Positions 23,577 to 35,779 are shown, counted from the first letter of the stretch. The stretch is DNA of 64,000 bases from Siphonodentalium dalli (GCA_032622095.1 CP136065.1:54991949-55055948), one strand, 5' to 3'. Notes: a model not told the origin generated them from the letters alone. Program-made: numbers and translations.

Positions 23577-24177
23577 GAATTGAAACCGGTCGATTCCGGA
23601 ATGAAAAAGTCGGAGAACGCACCTGTCTCATGTGCAACTTGAACAAAGATGAAGATGAAAAACATCTTCTCTTGATATGTCCATTATATAAAGAACTTAG
23701 AAATACACTTTTAGTGTCGATACACGACAGAATATCAGATCTTATAGAACACAATTTAGTTGATACAGCACTGACCGAAATTGTTAACGCCCACCCCCGA
23801 AAATTAGCAAAATACATTGACGCTGCCCTCAATAAAAGAAAAAGACTTTATACAAAAAATCAGAATGATACTTTAAAAAAAAAAAATATATTAAATATAT
23901 TACACACATATATATATTATATTTTATTCCCGAGATGATCAACAGATCGACCGTGACATGCGGTTTATAAACATTTTGACGTGACATAAATAGGTCTTTC
24001 GGGCCGGGTGCGAATTGTTATTGATGTATAATATTTGTATAATTTGTAATCATGCACATGTCACGAAAATAAATGATACAACAACAACAACAAGCTATAT
24101 TGCAGTGATAACGTAGAGGGCGCTGCATGGAGTTTGAGTAAATAGATGGCTCGCCGAAAAGATCACAGAGTACACAG

Positions 24178-24690
24178 CGACACCTGTGAATGTCGTTGGC
24201 GGTGGGTATGCTGTTTAATATTCACCTCCGTCAAAAACCGCCATAAACAGAAAGAATAGTAAAATATAGACAGACCTTGTTCTTATGCCAATCAGAAATA
24301 TGGCATAAACAGTATGTTATTGTCAATTTTTTCCCCATTTGTAATGTAAACAAAAGCAAAAAACGTTACGTTTCCTGGCTTTTGTTTAGATCCGGATATG
24401 GTAAACATAAAGAGCGTTATATATTTGTTACTGTTTCCTGATATGGAAATAATAAAGAGCGTTTATATCAGTTTTGTGTGATTAACCAATATAATTGCGC
24501 TGTGTTATGACTTCTGTAACACGAGCAGTCTCTTGTTTACGTACACCATCGTACGTCTTGGCGACAATATACTATTTACGCGCTGATTATGTTTGGCATA
24601 TGAGCGGAACTGTATATATTTTGGTATTCCTTCTGTTGATGCCGATTTGAACAAACATAAATATTTCTGCAACGAACGCCACCCGTGCCT
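24178..24690 (+). mobile_element. TTAA MITE family 2, second copy
   Basis: Duplicate of 22560-23072 as part of the 1,618-bp tandem unit. I see one difference (gatgccgat instead of gatggcgat). Confidence 0.8.
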
Positions 24691-25192
24691 TTAAAGGTAC
24701 GGTTGGCCTTGGCGGTGGGTATCCTGTAAAAATATTTCCACCCGTCAAAAACCGCCACAAACAGAAAGAACATCAAAATGTAGACAGAATTTGTCCGTAT
24801 ACAAATCAGAAATATCGCATAAACAGTATGTTATTGCCATTTGTTTGACCATTGTTATGTAAACAAAAGCATAAAAAGTTACTTTTCTGGAGTTTGTTTA
24901 TATTATGATGGTAAACATAAAGAGCGTTCTTTGTGGGTGAATTCCTTATATGGAACAAATAAAGAGCGTTTATGCCATTTGTGTGTGATTAGCCAGTAGC
25001 ATTGTGCTGTCCTCTGTAACCCAATCAGGCTCTTGCTTAGGTAAAATATAGTAGGTCTTTATGATAACATGCTGTTTACGCGATGGTCATGGTATATATG
25101 AACGAAACTGTATGCGTTTTAATGTTTTTCTGTTTACGGTGTTTGGAACAAATATGAATATTTTCGACAATTAAGGCCTCATGTGCCTTTAA
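24691..25192 (+). mobile_element. TTAA MITE family 1, copy f
   Basis: TTAA-bounded, 0.5 kb. The right-hand variants (ccatttgtttgacc, ctggagtttg, gtgggtgaattccttat) separate it from copies d and e. It ends only 37 bp before the splice acceptor of gene 1 exon E, so it forms part of that intron's 3' end. Confidence 0.85.
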
Positions 25193-25228
25193 CACACTTT
25201 AATCTTTAAATGTGTGTTTATTTCCTAG

Positions 25229-25349
25229 GTATTCAAACAGAATGCCAACGGAGTGGACGTTGATGCAACTATTTCTCGATCTGTGTGTGCTGCTGCCCAG
25301 ACACCGACGTCAAATGGCGACCTCACGTTGGTTATCACACCAGGAAGTG
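25229..25349 (+). CDS. Gene 1, exon E
   Basis: The acceptor tttatttcctag and donor G|gttagt bound 121 nt (phase 0 in, phase 1 out). The reading is VFKQNANGVDVDATISRS, then VCAAAQTPTSNGDLTLVI, then TPGS. This is the last structured part of the ectodomain; TPTSNG and TPGS lead into the stalk. Together exons C-E form one module (about 133 residues). The 14.8-kb intron that follows contains the whole 10.9-kb Harbinger element. Confidence 0.75.
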
Positions 25350-25457
25350 GTTAGTATATTTAAAACAATGTCTTGTGTTCCAAATATAGTCCTCACACAA
25401 TAACAGTAACGAGAAAATGGTAATGCTGCACCCTTCACCACTATGGCACATTTAGAC

Positions 25458-26374
25458 GGGTAGGGTTCTCTATTCCGAAGGTTCGCTATTCCGAAGGTTC
25501 ACTAATCCGAAGGTTCACTAATCCGAAGGTTCACTAATCCGAAGGTTCACTATTCCGAAGGTTCGCTATTCCGAAGGTTTACTATTATGGGAGTTTTTAG
25601 CCAGAAATGAATCAAAATTTGCGCCCCCGTACATTTATACACCCCAATCTAATATCTAATTTGTCCCAGATGTCGGTTATTAATTGCAAGAAGACAGTAT
25701 CAGTGTATCATTTTAATATTATAGAAAGTTGAAAACACAATGACTGAAATAAACTACGAGTTAGAGATGCATTCTACCCGAAATGGCAATCTGTACTTGA
25801 AAGAAACATCAACATTAAAATCAAAACAAAGTCAGAATTGCAGTTAGGTCCATTCAGCGGTATTCTGCTATACAGTAAGTTATAGCGCTCCAGTATTGAT
25901 TGACCGTAAGAGCCCCACTGTTATAGTCCGCCTTTAGCATTTGGGACATTATATTAATAAAAATAACTCCTATGTATATCATTTATAAATCAGATGATTT
26001 ATTGAATTTATGTCTACGTAAAATAACACGTACTTCCTAAAACGACATATATATGTCGTTTTAGTCCTCAGCCGATAGACGGCATATATGTCGTTCTACT
26101 CGCCAAAGGGTTAAATCTCAAGGAAACCCACGAAAACAAAAATCACATTAATTTTTTTAATGTTTTAAGTTATTTCCTTCATAAAAAGAGTCTTCGTACT
26201 AAAGAACCCTCTCAATACTTTAGAATATAGAATTAACTTTTAAAATAACAAAAACCTTCGGAATAGCGAACCTTCGGAATAGTGAACCTTCGGAATAGTG
26301 AACCTTCGAATTAGTGAACCTTCGGATTAGTGAACCTTCGGAATAGCGAACCTTCGGAATAGAGACATGTTCCC
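25458..26374. mobile_element. Complete terminal-minisatellite DNA transposon, 9-bp target duplication
   Basis: The left end is gggtagggttctctattcc followed by tandem ttcgctattccgaagg (16 bp). The right end is the mirror, tandem ccttcggaatagcgaa then agagacatgttccc. Both sides are flanked by catttagac (25449-25457 and 26375-26383). The terminal inverted repeats are therefore made of minisatellite arrays. The 9-bp duplication and GGG ends fit a Mutator-type MITE. The interior has no coding frame. Confidence 0.8.
26039..26062. repeat. Perfect 24-bp palindrome
   Basis: AAAACGACATAT is followed by its exact complement. A second imperfect copy (gacggcatatatgtcgttc) follows 20 bp later. It lies within the 25458-26374 element; its function is unknown. 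Confidence 0.8.
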
Positions 26375-27179
26375 CATTTAGACAGTAATCGAGAGACACA
26401 CCACACCAGGTAACCAGAAAACGATTTTATGAATTTACAACAACACACCCATGCATATGCCAACATATATGTGTCACCAGTGTTAACTGAAGGTATTCCC
26501 AGGTTCGGAGAGATTTTATGCCGAGACACCAACTAATAGTTGTTTAAAAACAAATTTGCTACTAATTTGTGCGAAATTACGATGCTCGTCGGTGGACTGT
26601 TCAAAATCAGTACCCGCTTCCGGGACAAATGTGGCAAAGGAACAGAGAATATCTTACCACTGATACGAGGAAAACAGCTGTTTGTGTTTATTTATCGGGT
26701 TTGGTGCGAGAATATAACATAATTATACTCACCGTTCCGACTTATTTTCTATTTCTCCGTCTCGAATTGGCGTACTACGAAAAAACGTACAGATAAATAC
26801 TTCCGTTCATCATCATTGCATGGTTTCTGTTGGTTTAAATATATTTTCGGGATCGGGTGATGAGTACTTGCCACTTAGATAAACCGCATCTCCCGAATAC
26901 CTCAACACACAGGTGATTAGTCCCTCTTTAAACAATACCTGTATTATCAGGTTTAGGGCGCGTACACATGAAGCTGCAAGAAAATATCTGCAAGAAAATA
27001 TCAGGTACAAATTTTCTTGCTGCAAAGATTACGCCCGTGAGAAAGCGGCGGGTTAGTTGACGTTGATTGAGCTCAATGTGTCTAGTGTTAGTCGTGTTTG
27101 TTGAAGTGAATTACTGCGGACAAACAACCTTAGTCCAAATCGAATATTCATAGAGTTATAAAGTGTTATGGAAAATTTA

Positions 27180-27390
27180 AAATTCCACCTATTTTAACGA
27201 GAAAGGAACGCGCCCTCGTCGTTGGAGTAGGGATGTGTGTTCTTCATGAACACACGAAACGACATCTAAACAGACGTTGGTGGGTTCGGCCCTGAGCCAC
27301 ATCCCACATGCGAGAAGAGCGAGGAGCCGCCAACAATTTCTTATTAGAAACGAGGGATTCCGATCCAGACACATTTGAGCGTTACTTCAG
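27180..27390 (+). pseudogene. Harbinger transposase, exon 1 (broken)
   Basis: The frame reads RKERALVVGVGMCVLHEH, then LNRRWWVRP, stop (TGA), then MREERGAANNFLLE, then DSDPDTFERYF. RRxWVRP followed by ...RGaxNNLL.EL...D...F..YFR is the N-terminal signature of Harbinger transposases. The donor CAG|gtgagc at 27390 joins the acceptor at 28348 to rebuild an arginine codon (AG+G) before MEPSQID. One in-frame TGA interrupts it. Confidence 0.65.
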
Positions 27391-27449
27391 GTGAGCATGC
27401 AGTGCAAGTTATACAATTTTGCCAGGGGTTTATCAGGGTGGTGGGGTCA

Positions 27450-28225
27450 GAGACGTGGCGACAGGGATGTTGGGGGGGGGGGTGTCTCACCCCCTACTTT
27501 GGTCAAAATGTTCTTGTACTGTGATTTTCAAACAATTTATTGGGGTGAATTTATTGTTTTTGGACCAATATTTGCATATTTGCATTCTTTTGGTAAAAAA
27601 TTGGGACATCAGTTAGAAATTTTCCAACCTTATAGGGTGTCAGGTTGGACATTTCCAACACTTGGAAAGCTTGTGTCCTGGTCCCTCTTCCGTAGCCAGT
27701 CAAAAACTTCTAGTTAATTTAAGAAACGATATTGTCCTACGTTTGGTCAAAATTGTCACTGGAATTGTCATGTTTGTCCGGGTGTTTCCTGGTCCCTCCT
27801 CGTGGCCAATAAAAAACTGCTAATGAGTTTAAGAAAACAATATTTTACTACATTTGTTTAAAATTGTTGACTGAAATTGTTATCAGTTGGAAAATTGCCA
27901 AACTAAGGGAGAGTATGAGGTTTGAATTTGAGCACCAGGAAAGCTTGAGGTCAGTCTAGATGCTAGGATTTTGCGATTTTCTTGTTTAGTTTTCTAAATT
28001 TTCTCACACCGAGCCGAACAACCATGATCGGCCCGGTGTGTCCTGGTCTATTGCCCGTAGTCGTGTACATTTATCTGGAGTTAGACCACTAGATGTTAGG
28101 ATTTGTGCAATTTTCAGGTTCAAAATATATGAATATTATCATACCGGGTAGATAGAACCATGGTTTATAAATAGGCTATTAGGCCTTTGCACACTTAGGT
28201 GCAAGGGGGGGGGGGGGGGGTTATG
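27450..28225 (+). mobile_element. hAT-type MITE fragment in the transposase intron
   Basis: It begins cagagacgtggcgaca, then a G-run and gtctcacccc, and ends at gtgcaaggggggg. It corresponds to the left two thirds of the 54834-55933 element, with the right end missing. It lies within the intron that separates the two Harbinger transposase exons. Confidence 0.7.
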
Positions 28226-28348
28226 CCAAAAATATACAATATATTGCACAGGAAGCAACCCTAGAATATGATGTAAACATTGATACATCGTTGTGATATA
28301 TAAGTTGTATAGTAAATAGTTTATATATTTATGATTATTTTTTTTCAG

Positions 28349-29409
28349 GATGGAGCCATCCCAAATTGACTACATATTGAGAAAAATCACCCCGCTAATA
28401 ACTAAGGAGGATGCCGTGAGGAAATCTCTAACTGCATATGAAAAACTGTGTGTAACACTCAGATTCCTTGCAACAGGATCAACATATCATGAATTGCATT
28501 GTGATTATCGGATCTCTGTGTCAGTCATTGCAGACTCTATCCCAATTGTATGTGAGGCAACTGACACTGTTCTCAATGATGAACCGAACAACGACTCATT
28601 CGATACATGTGATAAGTTGTATATTGCTGCTGAATTTGAAAGGAGTTGGAACTTTCCAGACTGCATTGGTGCCATATATGGTAAACATGTGAACATCATG
28701 CCCCCACCACAAAGTGGATCATTGTACTTTAATTACAAAAGGATATCCAGCATAGTCCTGTTAGCAATTGCGGATGCAAACGCCAGAATACGGGCATTTG
28801 ATATTGGGACTGCGGGAAGTAAGTCTGACTCCGCGGTGTACAGGGATGGTCCGTTGTGTTCGCTTATGGACCAGCGAATGCTTCCTAGTCCGTCACCTCT
28901 CATGGGAAGGTCAACACCGGTACCATACTTCCTAGTAGGCGACGAAGGGTTTTCTCTAAGTAGTTCGATGATGCGACCATACCCACACATAACAGCCCTA
29001 GGAGATCAGAAAAATTTCAATTATCGCTTGACAACGGCTCGACGGGTCGTAGAGAATGCATTTGGTATCATGTCAGCTAAATTTCATGTTCTGAAGACAA
29101 AGATTCGACTCGACGTTGATCATACCATGCAGGTGGTCCGCACTTGTATTGCTCTTCACAACCACCTGCTTAATATGGGTGACGACGTTTACGCTCCCGT
29201 GGGCAGTATATATATATGGATTCATATGCTGTCGATGGTAGTTTGGTGCCGGGTAGCTGGAGACAAGGAGTGTCGACAGGTATGACAGATGACGACAATG
29301 GAGTAGCTATACTGACACACAATTATCTAGCCGAGAGATCAGAGAAGAGCTTTCCGACTATTTTTTCTGTCAGGGTGCAGTGCCATTCCAATGGGCGATG
29401 ACAGTTTAG
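28349..29409 (+). pseudogene. Harbinger DDE transposase, exon 2 (HARBI1-like, inactive)
   Basis: It starts after ttttttttcag and shows the DDE_Tnp_4 fold in order: AYEKLCVTLRFLATGSTY (helix-turn-helix region), FPDCIGAIYGKHV, AFDIGTAGSKSDSAVY, PYFLVGDEGF, ARRVVENAFGIM, and RTCIALHNHLLN. In this family the first catalytic Asp lies in G-A-I/V-D-G-K-H; here the codon is TAT (Tyr), so the first catalytic residue is lost. D (VGDEGF) and E (VVENAF) remain. After LLN the frame shifts at a (TA)n run near 29208 (continuing as MDSYAVDGSLVPGSWRQ) and again near 29335 (REIREELSDYF ... GAVPFQWAM, stop at 29409). At least four lesions in total with exon 1. Confidence 0.8.
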
Positions 29410-29944
29410 ATATAATTAATTCCATCGCATGTTCCGAAAGTCTGCGAACTATAAAAGCTCGAACGTATACGTGATAGATGCTATATATTAGCCATATATT
29501 TTCGTAAATTTGTTTAATTTTGTACTCCCCTTGCATGTAACAAAATCCTATTATAATTCGACTATGCCGACCATGTATATCACATTTTTCCTGTCACGAA
29601 CGAAATGAATACAATGATGTCTGTTTCGCTAAACGGTGGTGTTCATGCAGATGACATATATTCTAATGCACTTAGGCCAATATACCCCCGGAAACACCAC
29701 ATATTTGCGGGGGGTTATTCATTCAATAACCTGTCGCAATGTATAGTCCGGTTCACCGCTTCAATGTTAGATATTCCTACGCGCCAATATTGCCGTTAGC
29801 TGAATTCCTAACCTCGACCATGCCAAATCCAGCCCCGCTCAATGTTCCGTTTCACTCCATGACGTCACCCTTACGCAGTACATGCCGGCGACGTTACGGA
29901 GTAGATTATAGAGTTGGCGCCCGGTCTACTGAATTCCATTACTA
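29410..29944. other. Harbinger interior, no gene seen
   Basis: Non-coding DNA between the transposase and the inserted repeat. Short open frames at 29605-29945 show no domain. Confidence 0.4.
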
Positions 29945-30650
29945 GCTCGTTGCTATATAAACAAACCAGCTACGTCGCTTTTTCGAAAATTGACAGTTAG
30001 TACATTCGCCCTGTATACATGTACAAAAGACCACACCGTTATATCCCACAAATGTCCGTGTCTCGATATCATTTGACCCCAAATTTCTTGACATGAACCG
30101 CGACAGACATGCACGGCGTGAAATACATAGCATTGAGTAAACAATTTGCCATTGTTTCAATTCAACTTCAAGTTCGCGGTAAAATCGAAACCGCAATTTG
30201 TAAGTGGTAAACATCTGAAACAGACATCAAGTATATGCAAGAACTGATTGTTGTGCATATTTATTTCTATTTGAGGTGGACATTTTTCATGTTTATCAGC
30301 ATTTTTAACGATAAGAGCGATGGTAATTGAGGGACTATATTTTATCTAGCGCATTAAATTTATAAAAAAGTCGTGAATTGGCTGAGTGTTTTCTATGGCC
30401 GCACATTTCGTTGATAATTACGAGGCATTTGTTTGTCTAAATAATGTTTTTAAGTTCGAAGAGCATTAGAATGGGGATAACGGTGTGGTGTGTTGTGATT
30501 TCGGAAAGGTACATGGCGAATATACTGTGGCAAATACCCGTTAATGGGCTCCGGCTCCGCCGTCGCCCATTAACTAAATTTGCCACAGTATATTCGCCAT
30601 GTACCTTTCCGAAATCACAAAACACCACACTGTTATCCCCTAAATAATAT
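29945..30650. repeat. Dispersed repeat, copy 2, ending in a strong hairpin (30470-30648)
   Basis: Colinear with 4165-4850. The right end is a near-perfect inverted repeat: ggggataacggtgtggtg ... cggaaaggtacatggcg ... actgtggcaaat, then a GC-rich loop (gggctccggctccgccg), then the mirror arm ending ccacactgttatccccta. The copy at 4.7 kb has only a partial hairpin. (TA)n follows at 30647. Confidence 0.7.
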
Positions 30651-31687
30651 ATATATATATATACTCACTATGTTCATTTATCAGAAAGAACTTTTAAAAT
30701 ATACACAGCAATATTAACAAGACCGGCAATGTCCGGATTAGTAACGGGTTGAGTGATCATACACTGACTATAGTATGGCGGGATTAGTACTAAAAAATTA
30801 TATACTTCTAAATTACAAGATGATACACGTGAAAGTCAGTTTTGTATCAACCTATATCGCTTCTCATAATACTATGCGAATACAGAGTATTTCCAATAAG
30901 AACCCCATCACAAGAATGCACATGTGGCGTGTATGGTATTACAGACAACACTAGTCGAATATTGACCGCCTGATAAAATATACGACGGGTAAGTTTTCAG
31001 TATTGGCCCAATGCGCGAATTAACAAAGTTGTTCACGTTTGTCTTCAGATTGGTTCTATTTAAAGAAGTTAGAGTATCCCCATCATATATAAAATGAAAG
31101 GTCATTTATCAAATCGGATAAGCCTATGGTGTTATATATTGTAATTCATGTAGAATATTTGTCGCTGAAGCAGGCCTTCTGATTGACCGAAATCTGCTAA
31201 CTTTAGTTTTATATTCACCAGCATCGGTCGCTGAAGCGTGCACGTATTTTGAATGGAGCACGGTGTCACTGACAACGCGCGTGAAATACGCTACAGCGCA
31301 TCCAGGGGTCGAGTTATCGAGTCAACCAGAAGGTTATTTTCTATACATACTGTTAACATGAAGTTGTTCTGGTACTGTTATGAGTGGTCAAGAACTTACG
31401 AAATTTGGAAAACACGGATTCCTAGTATAATTATAACCCAAATGCGGGGAGGGGCGCAATTGAAATACTCCAAACTAATACAAACCAGTCTGGTTCAAGT
31501 GGTGAAATTCTCACGCAGATCATCAAGCCACAGCCCACTGTATAACATAACTAACCCATATGGGCAGTATATATTTCATCATATCAAATTAGCAAAATCG
31601 TTTGACCATGGTTGTTTAATTTGTGTTGTGATATGAAATTTGTTGAAAGATAAATTACATCGATCTTCTGACAACACAAAATAAACA
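30651..31687. other. Harbinger interior, no gene recognised
   Basis: An open frame at 31253-31636 (+, 127 residues) has no recognisable domain or splice context. I leave it uncalled. Confidence 0.35.
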
Positions 31688-31892
31688 CCCCTGGTAAAGT
31701 GGTCCTGCTAGTTTGCTGTGATGCTGCTGGTTCTGCTGAACTGCTATGATGCTGGTAGGCCAAAGTGGTACTTTTAAGAACAAATACCTTTATTTTATAT
31801 AAAATTCACCAGTTTGACCCACCACACCATAGCAATCCAACAAGACCTAATGGTATCATAGCAAATTAGCAGGAATACTTAACCAGGTGTGG
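31688..31892. mobile_element. Compact MITE related to 11590-13193
   Basis: The left arm (acccctggtaaagtggtc, ctgctatgatgctggtagg) and right arm (catagcaatccaacaagacc, cttaaccaggtg) are inverted copies, joined through a short centre (gtacttttaagaacaaat). This is a deletion derivative of the 1.6-kb element at 11590. Confidence 0.65.
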
Positions 31893-32394
31893 TTAAAGAC
31901 ACGGTTGGCCTTGGCGGTGGGTATCCTGTGAAAATATCTCCACCCGTCAAAAACCGCCACAAACAGAAAGAACATCAAAATGTAGATAGAATTTGTCCGT
32001 ATACAAATAAGAAATATCGCATAAACAGTATGTTATGGTCATTTGTTTGACCATTGTTATGTAAACAAAAGCATAATAAGTTACTTTTCTGATGTTTGTT
32101 TATATTATGATGATAAACATAAAGAGCGTTCTTTGTTGGTGAATACCTGATATGGAACTAATAAAGAGCGTTTATGCCATTTGTGTGTGATTAGCCAGTA
32201 GCATTGTGCTGTCTTCTGTAACACAATCAGGCTCTTGCTTAGGTAAAATATAGTAGGTCTTTATGATAACATGCTGTTTACGCGATGGTCATGGTATATA
32301 TGAGCAGAACTGTATGCGTTTTAATGTTTTTCTGTTTACGGTGTTTGGAACAAATATGAATATTTTCGACAATTAAGGCCGCACGTGGCTTTAA
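31893..32394 (+). mobile_element. TTAA MITE family 1, copy g
   Basis: TTAAAGACACGGTTGG on the left and gcacgtggctTTAA on the right, with TTAA at both ends. It lies directly against the preceding MITE, inside the Harbinger element. Confidence 0.85.
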
Positions 32395-32518
32395 GCAATC
32401 ACACGAGTGCACAACATGTAAACCGGTGGAACATGTAATTAAACTGACAAACCACGATTACACATTGATCGCTTTCCATACACATGACAACAGATCAGTT
32501 CAATTTTCATTGATGAGT

Positions 32519-33280
32519 TCACATGTTTTGGGTTGACGTCGATATTGTTGGATGTAGAGGAACATCCTCAGCAATGAAGATAGCGATTTCAATTGCATAT
32601 TTGCACCGTACTTGTTTTTCTCTTGTATTCAAATTGCGCAGAGAATGCGCAACATTCTTCCTAAAGACATCAAATTCGTCGTCTTTTTCACTTGGACCGC
32701 TTGCAATAGACTGTAATGATGAAGCTGCCGTCTGAAGCCACGTATTTGTCTGGTTTCTGTTGTTCCTCCGTGTTGCCGATTGCCGAGAGCTACTGATTGG
32801 CATATCCACAGCAGGAGAGTCTACCGATTGTTCAGCATTGCCGTCCCGGTTTGCCGTTGTCGATTCCTGTGTGGTCGCGATCGGAACTTGTATACTTGTA
32901 TGTTTGAAACGCTAGCTGATGTACCAGTCTGAATAGTGTCCCCTAAATAGTAGCACTGCTCGTAATACTTCCATTTGGGAACATAGATGTCCGTAGCTGC
33001 TACCCCCCATCCTATTGATTTCTGCACCTTCCTCCTTTCCGCCCTGTATGTGGTTTTCAAACCGCGAATTTTGGCGTTAATGGCTGTGCCTTCAACGCCG
33101 GGATAAACATCAGACAGGATTTCAACTATCTCCCGCAACTCAGAGTTCACCTTCTCCCTATCTTTATATTCATCAGACTGGATGTTCCAAAGTGATTGCC
33201 TTGACTCCAACACTTCCCACAAAAGGTAAACAGCTTCGTCTGACCACGAATGTATAAATCACGCATACAGATGTGTTTCC
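32519..33280 (-). pseudogene. MADF/Myb-like DNA-binding protein of the Harbinger element (frameshifted)
   Basis: The - strand reads FIHSWSDEAVYLLWEVLE, SRQSLWNIQSDEYKDR, KIRGLKTTYRAERRKV and VPKWKYYEQCYYLGDT, which is a MADF domain: an N-terminal acidic helix, LW..., K-x-R-x-L-x-x-x-Y, and a closing aromatic stretch. The C-terminal part, DDEFDVFRKNVAHSLRNL and AIEIAIFIAEDV, is in another frame from 32809, so a frameshift lies near 32880-32930. Harbinger elements characteristically carry such a Myb/MADF partner, which helps bring the transposase into the nucleus and bind the element ends (known for the superfamily). No N-terminal ATG is clear. Confidence 0.75.
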
Positions 33281-34669
33281 GAGCCTGGGTTCAACTGACA
33301 AAAGCATGTCAATCACAAATCAGAATCCCGTGAGACTCCACTGTGCATGGCTCAACGATTCCACGCATTATTGTTTGTTTCTTGTTTGTTGTGGTTCTTT
33401 CCGACGCAGCTCCGGTTCGTTCTTGATTGTGTAAGAAGGTGTCCTACCAACGATTTGGAAAATAACTGACATCACAGATTTATGCACTTGGGAAGTCTTC
33501 TTTGAACCATAATTTATAAAGAAACGAAGTATCATTAATATTTGATTAAGAACCAATCCATTATTTGCACGCAATAAAATTCCAGTATATTTATTATGGG
33601 AAAACGCGAAGCGATTATATCACGTGGTTATAGTGTTTAAGGACCAAATTGTCGAGTGTTGACAAACTATGAAAGCATATTGAACCTAGTGAATATGGAA
33701 AAACTACAACTAGAAGCATAAGATAGTGTCATCATCGTGTTTGAAAAAGAGGCTCCCATCCATGGGTAATTTGACTGTTCACATCGTGTTCGTTGGCGAA
33801 TCGATTCGTTGTTGATTATCTGCACCAGTCATGCAGCGAACGCATGAGACATGTATTGATGGGGAAATAATTTTCAGGCATATATAGACTATAAATCAGC
33901 GACATTGACTCAGGCTCATTAAGATAATACTATTTTATCATAGCATTAGTGTATAGCATCACTAGTTGATTTGCTAAATAAATGATAGTTTAAATTCGAA
34001 CAGAAATGATCGCAAATATATACTGCACGCGGATGATAAATTTGTAACATCAGTTTATTTGTTGATTACAAATGCGAAATATTTTGCAAACGCTGAACTA
34101 TTTCTTTGCTAACGAACCGAATGCATCATTGTTCAGTACAGGCAAACGAACCGGAACATCGAGGCACCACATATCTTAGATCAAAGCTCGCATGTCATGA
34201 TAATAAAAATTGAAAGATAGCATAACCTCCTATGAGAATAAATCCGCACGAGTTACCAAATGATGGGATCTGTGTTGTTAGATAAAACGAGTAGATTATA
34301 TAAAGTCACAATTTTTCTTTAACTGACTACGTTTTCTTGGAAAAATCACCAACGAACCAAATCATCAACGAGTCACAACATAATTCACCAATTAACGATA
34401 ATACGTGGAACAGGTGAGCCCCCGTAGATTTAGCATCCGACACTGAATTACGAGCAAGTGGTGCGTGTTCAGGGACGCGGTGAGCTCTGATGTATGTTAT
34501 CATTACTTGATATTCCAACCAGTGTAACTAGTTGCACATCTTCTTCCTACTTTTGGTCAAATTTTGGTTTGGTTCATCTATGCATCCCCTCTATGCATAC
34601 AGTCCAAATTAAAGTAAAACAACTAAATCAAGGCATGTGAGGTACCAAATTAGAAAGCATCCCCATACA
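33281..34669. other. Harbinger interior, no gene seen
   Basis: AT-rich, with no coding frame above background and no recognised repeat. Confidence 0.4.
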
Positions 34670-35388
34670 CGCAGAGGGTTTCCGTTTCCGTTCGGGGGTG
34701 TCCACCTTGGGAAATTCTGACTGCACCCCCCCCCCTTGAATCAGAATCAGACCAAACACAAGTTTTCCATCATTCCATTTGCACCCCCTTGCACCTTAGT
34801 GCTCTTATGCCTAATATTAGACCATGGTTCGGTCCGGTGTGCGAAATTTTGTAATCTGAACAAGAAAATCGCAAAATCCTACCATCTAGACTAGCCTCAA
34901 TCATTCCTAGAGTTGGAAATTTCAAACCTGACACCCCACTTAGGTTAGACAATTTACATCTGATGACAATTCCAATGAAAATGTTGACCAAATGTATGAC
35001 AATATTGTTTTCTTAAATTAACTAGCAGTTTTTGACTTTTGACTGGCCACAGGGGAGGGACCAGTACACAAGTATTCAAAGTGTTGGAAATTTCCAACCT
35101 GTGACCCCCCCCCCTGAGGTTGGAAAGTTTCCAACTGATGACCATTTCAGACCAAAATGTTTACCAAAAATAGAAAAATATGCAAATATTGGTCCAAAAA
35201 CAATTAATTCCCCCATGAAATTTTTTGAAAATAAAACTACAAGAACATTTTCAATCTATTGTTGGTGTGAAATTTCCAACTAATGTTTTGGTAGATATGA
35301 AATGTCCAACTGTTGAAAATATTGACCAAAGTTGGGGGGGGGTGAGACACACCCCAAGCCCCCCCCCACATGTCGCCACGTCTCTGTA
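34670..35388 (-). mobile_element. hAT-type MITE, inverted copy, internally deleted
   Basis: It ends ccccacatgtcgccacgtctctg, the inverted left end of the 54834 element. It begins gcagagggtttccgttt, the inverted right end with a few bases lost. The flanks catacacg and tacacacg match at 6 of 8 positions, consistent with an old 8-bp duplication. Confidence 0.6.
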
Positions 35389-35779
35389 CACACGTATATA
35401 CATGTATTTATAATACATCAGCGGTTCTGACAACCAATATAAAATGGAAATACGTAGTATGTTGAAACAGACGATACTATTGATGGATCATAACTCGAGT
35501 GCTTGCATTGTTACGATCATATCCCTGCGAGATTAGTTAACGGATACCGATGGCCAACTATCAAGGTGAACACATATCACCAATTGGCAACAAGAAAACC
35601 ATAGTCAGAAATGGTTACGCCACCAATATCATATTATTAGCCATAAATATAAATTATAATACAATTATTCTATAAACTAGCTTTCAAATTTCATGTGGGA
35701 AATTTGCATACTTCCATATTTCAAGTTTTCCCGTTTCTCGTGTCATACATTACTTTCTTCAAACTGTCTTCTTTATTAC

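Larger units (their letters stand above)
21455..24690 (+). repeat. 1,618-bp tandem duplication (two near-identical copies)
   Basis: Positions 21455-23072 and 23073-24690 are the same unit: MITE 1, LINE 3' end with tail, unique flank, MITE 2. Outside the left part of the MITE only a few differences are visible (ttttcttgat/ttctcttgat, the A/TA run near 22262/23880, aataataca/aatgataca, gatggcgat/gatgccgat). A third MITE 1 follows at 24691. The junction MITE at 23073 is a hybrid of the outer two, showing unequal crossing-over. The duplication is recent, or an assembly artefact must be excluded. Confidence 0.9.
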
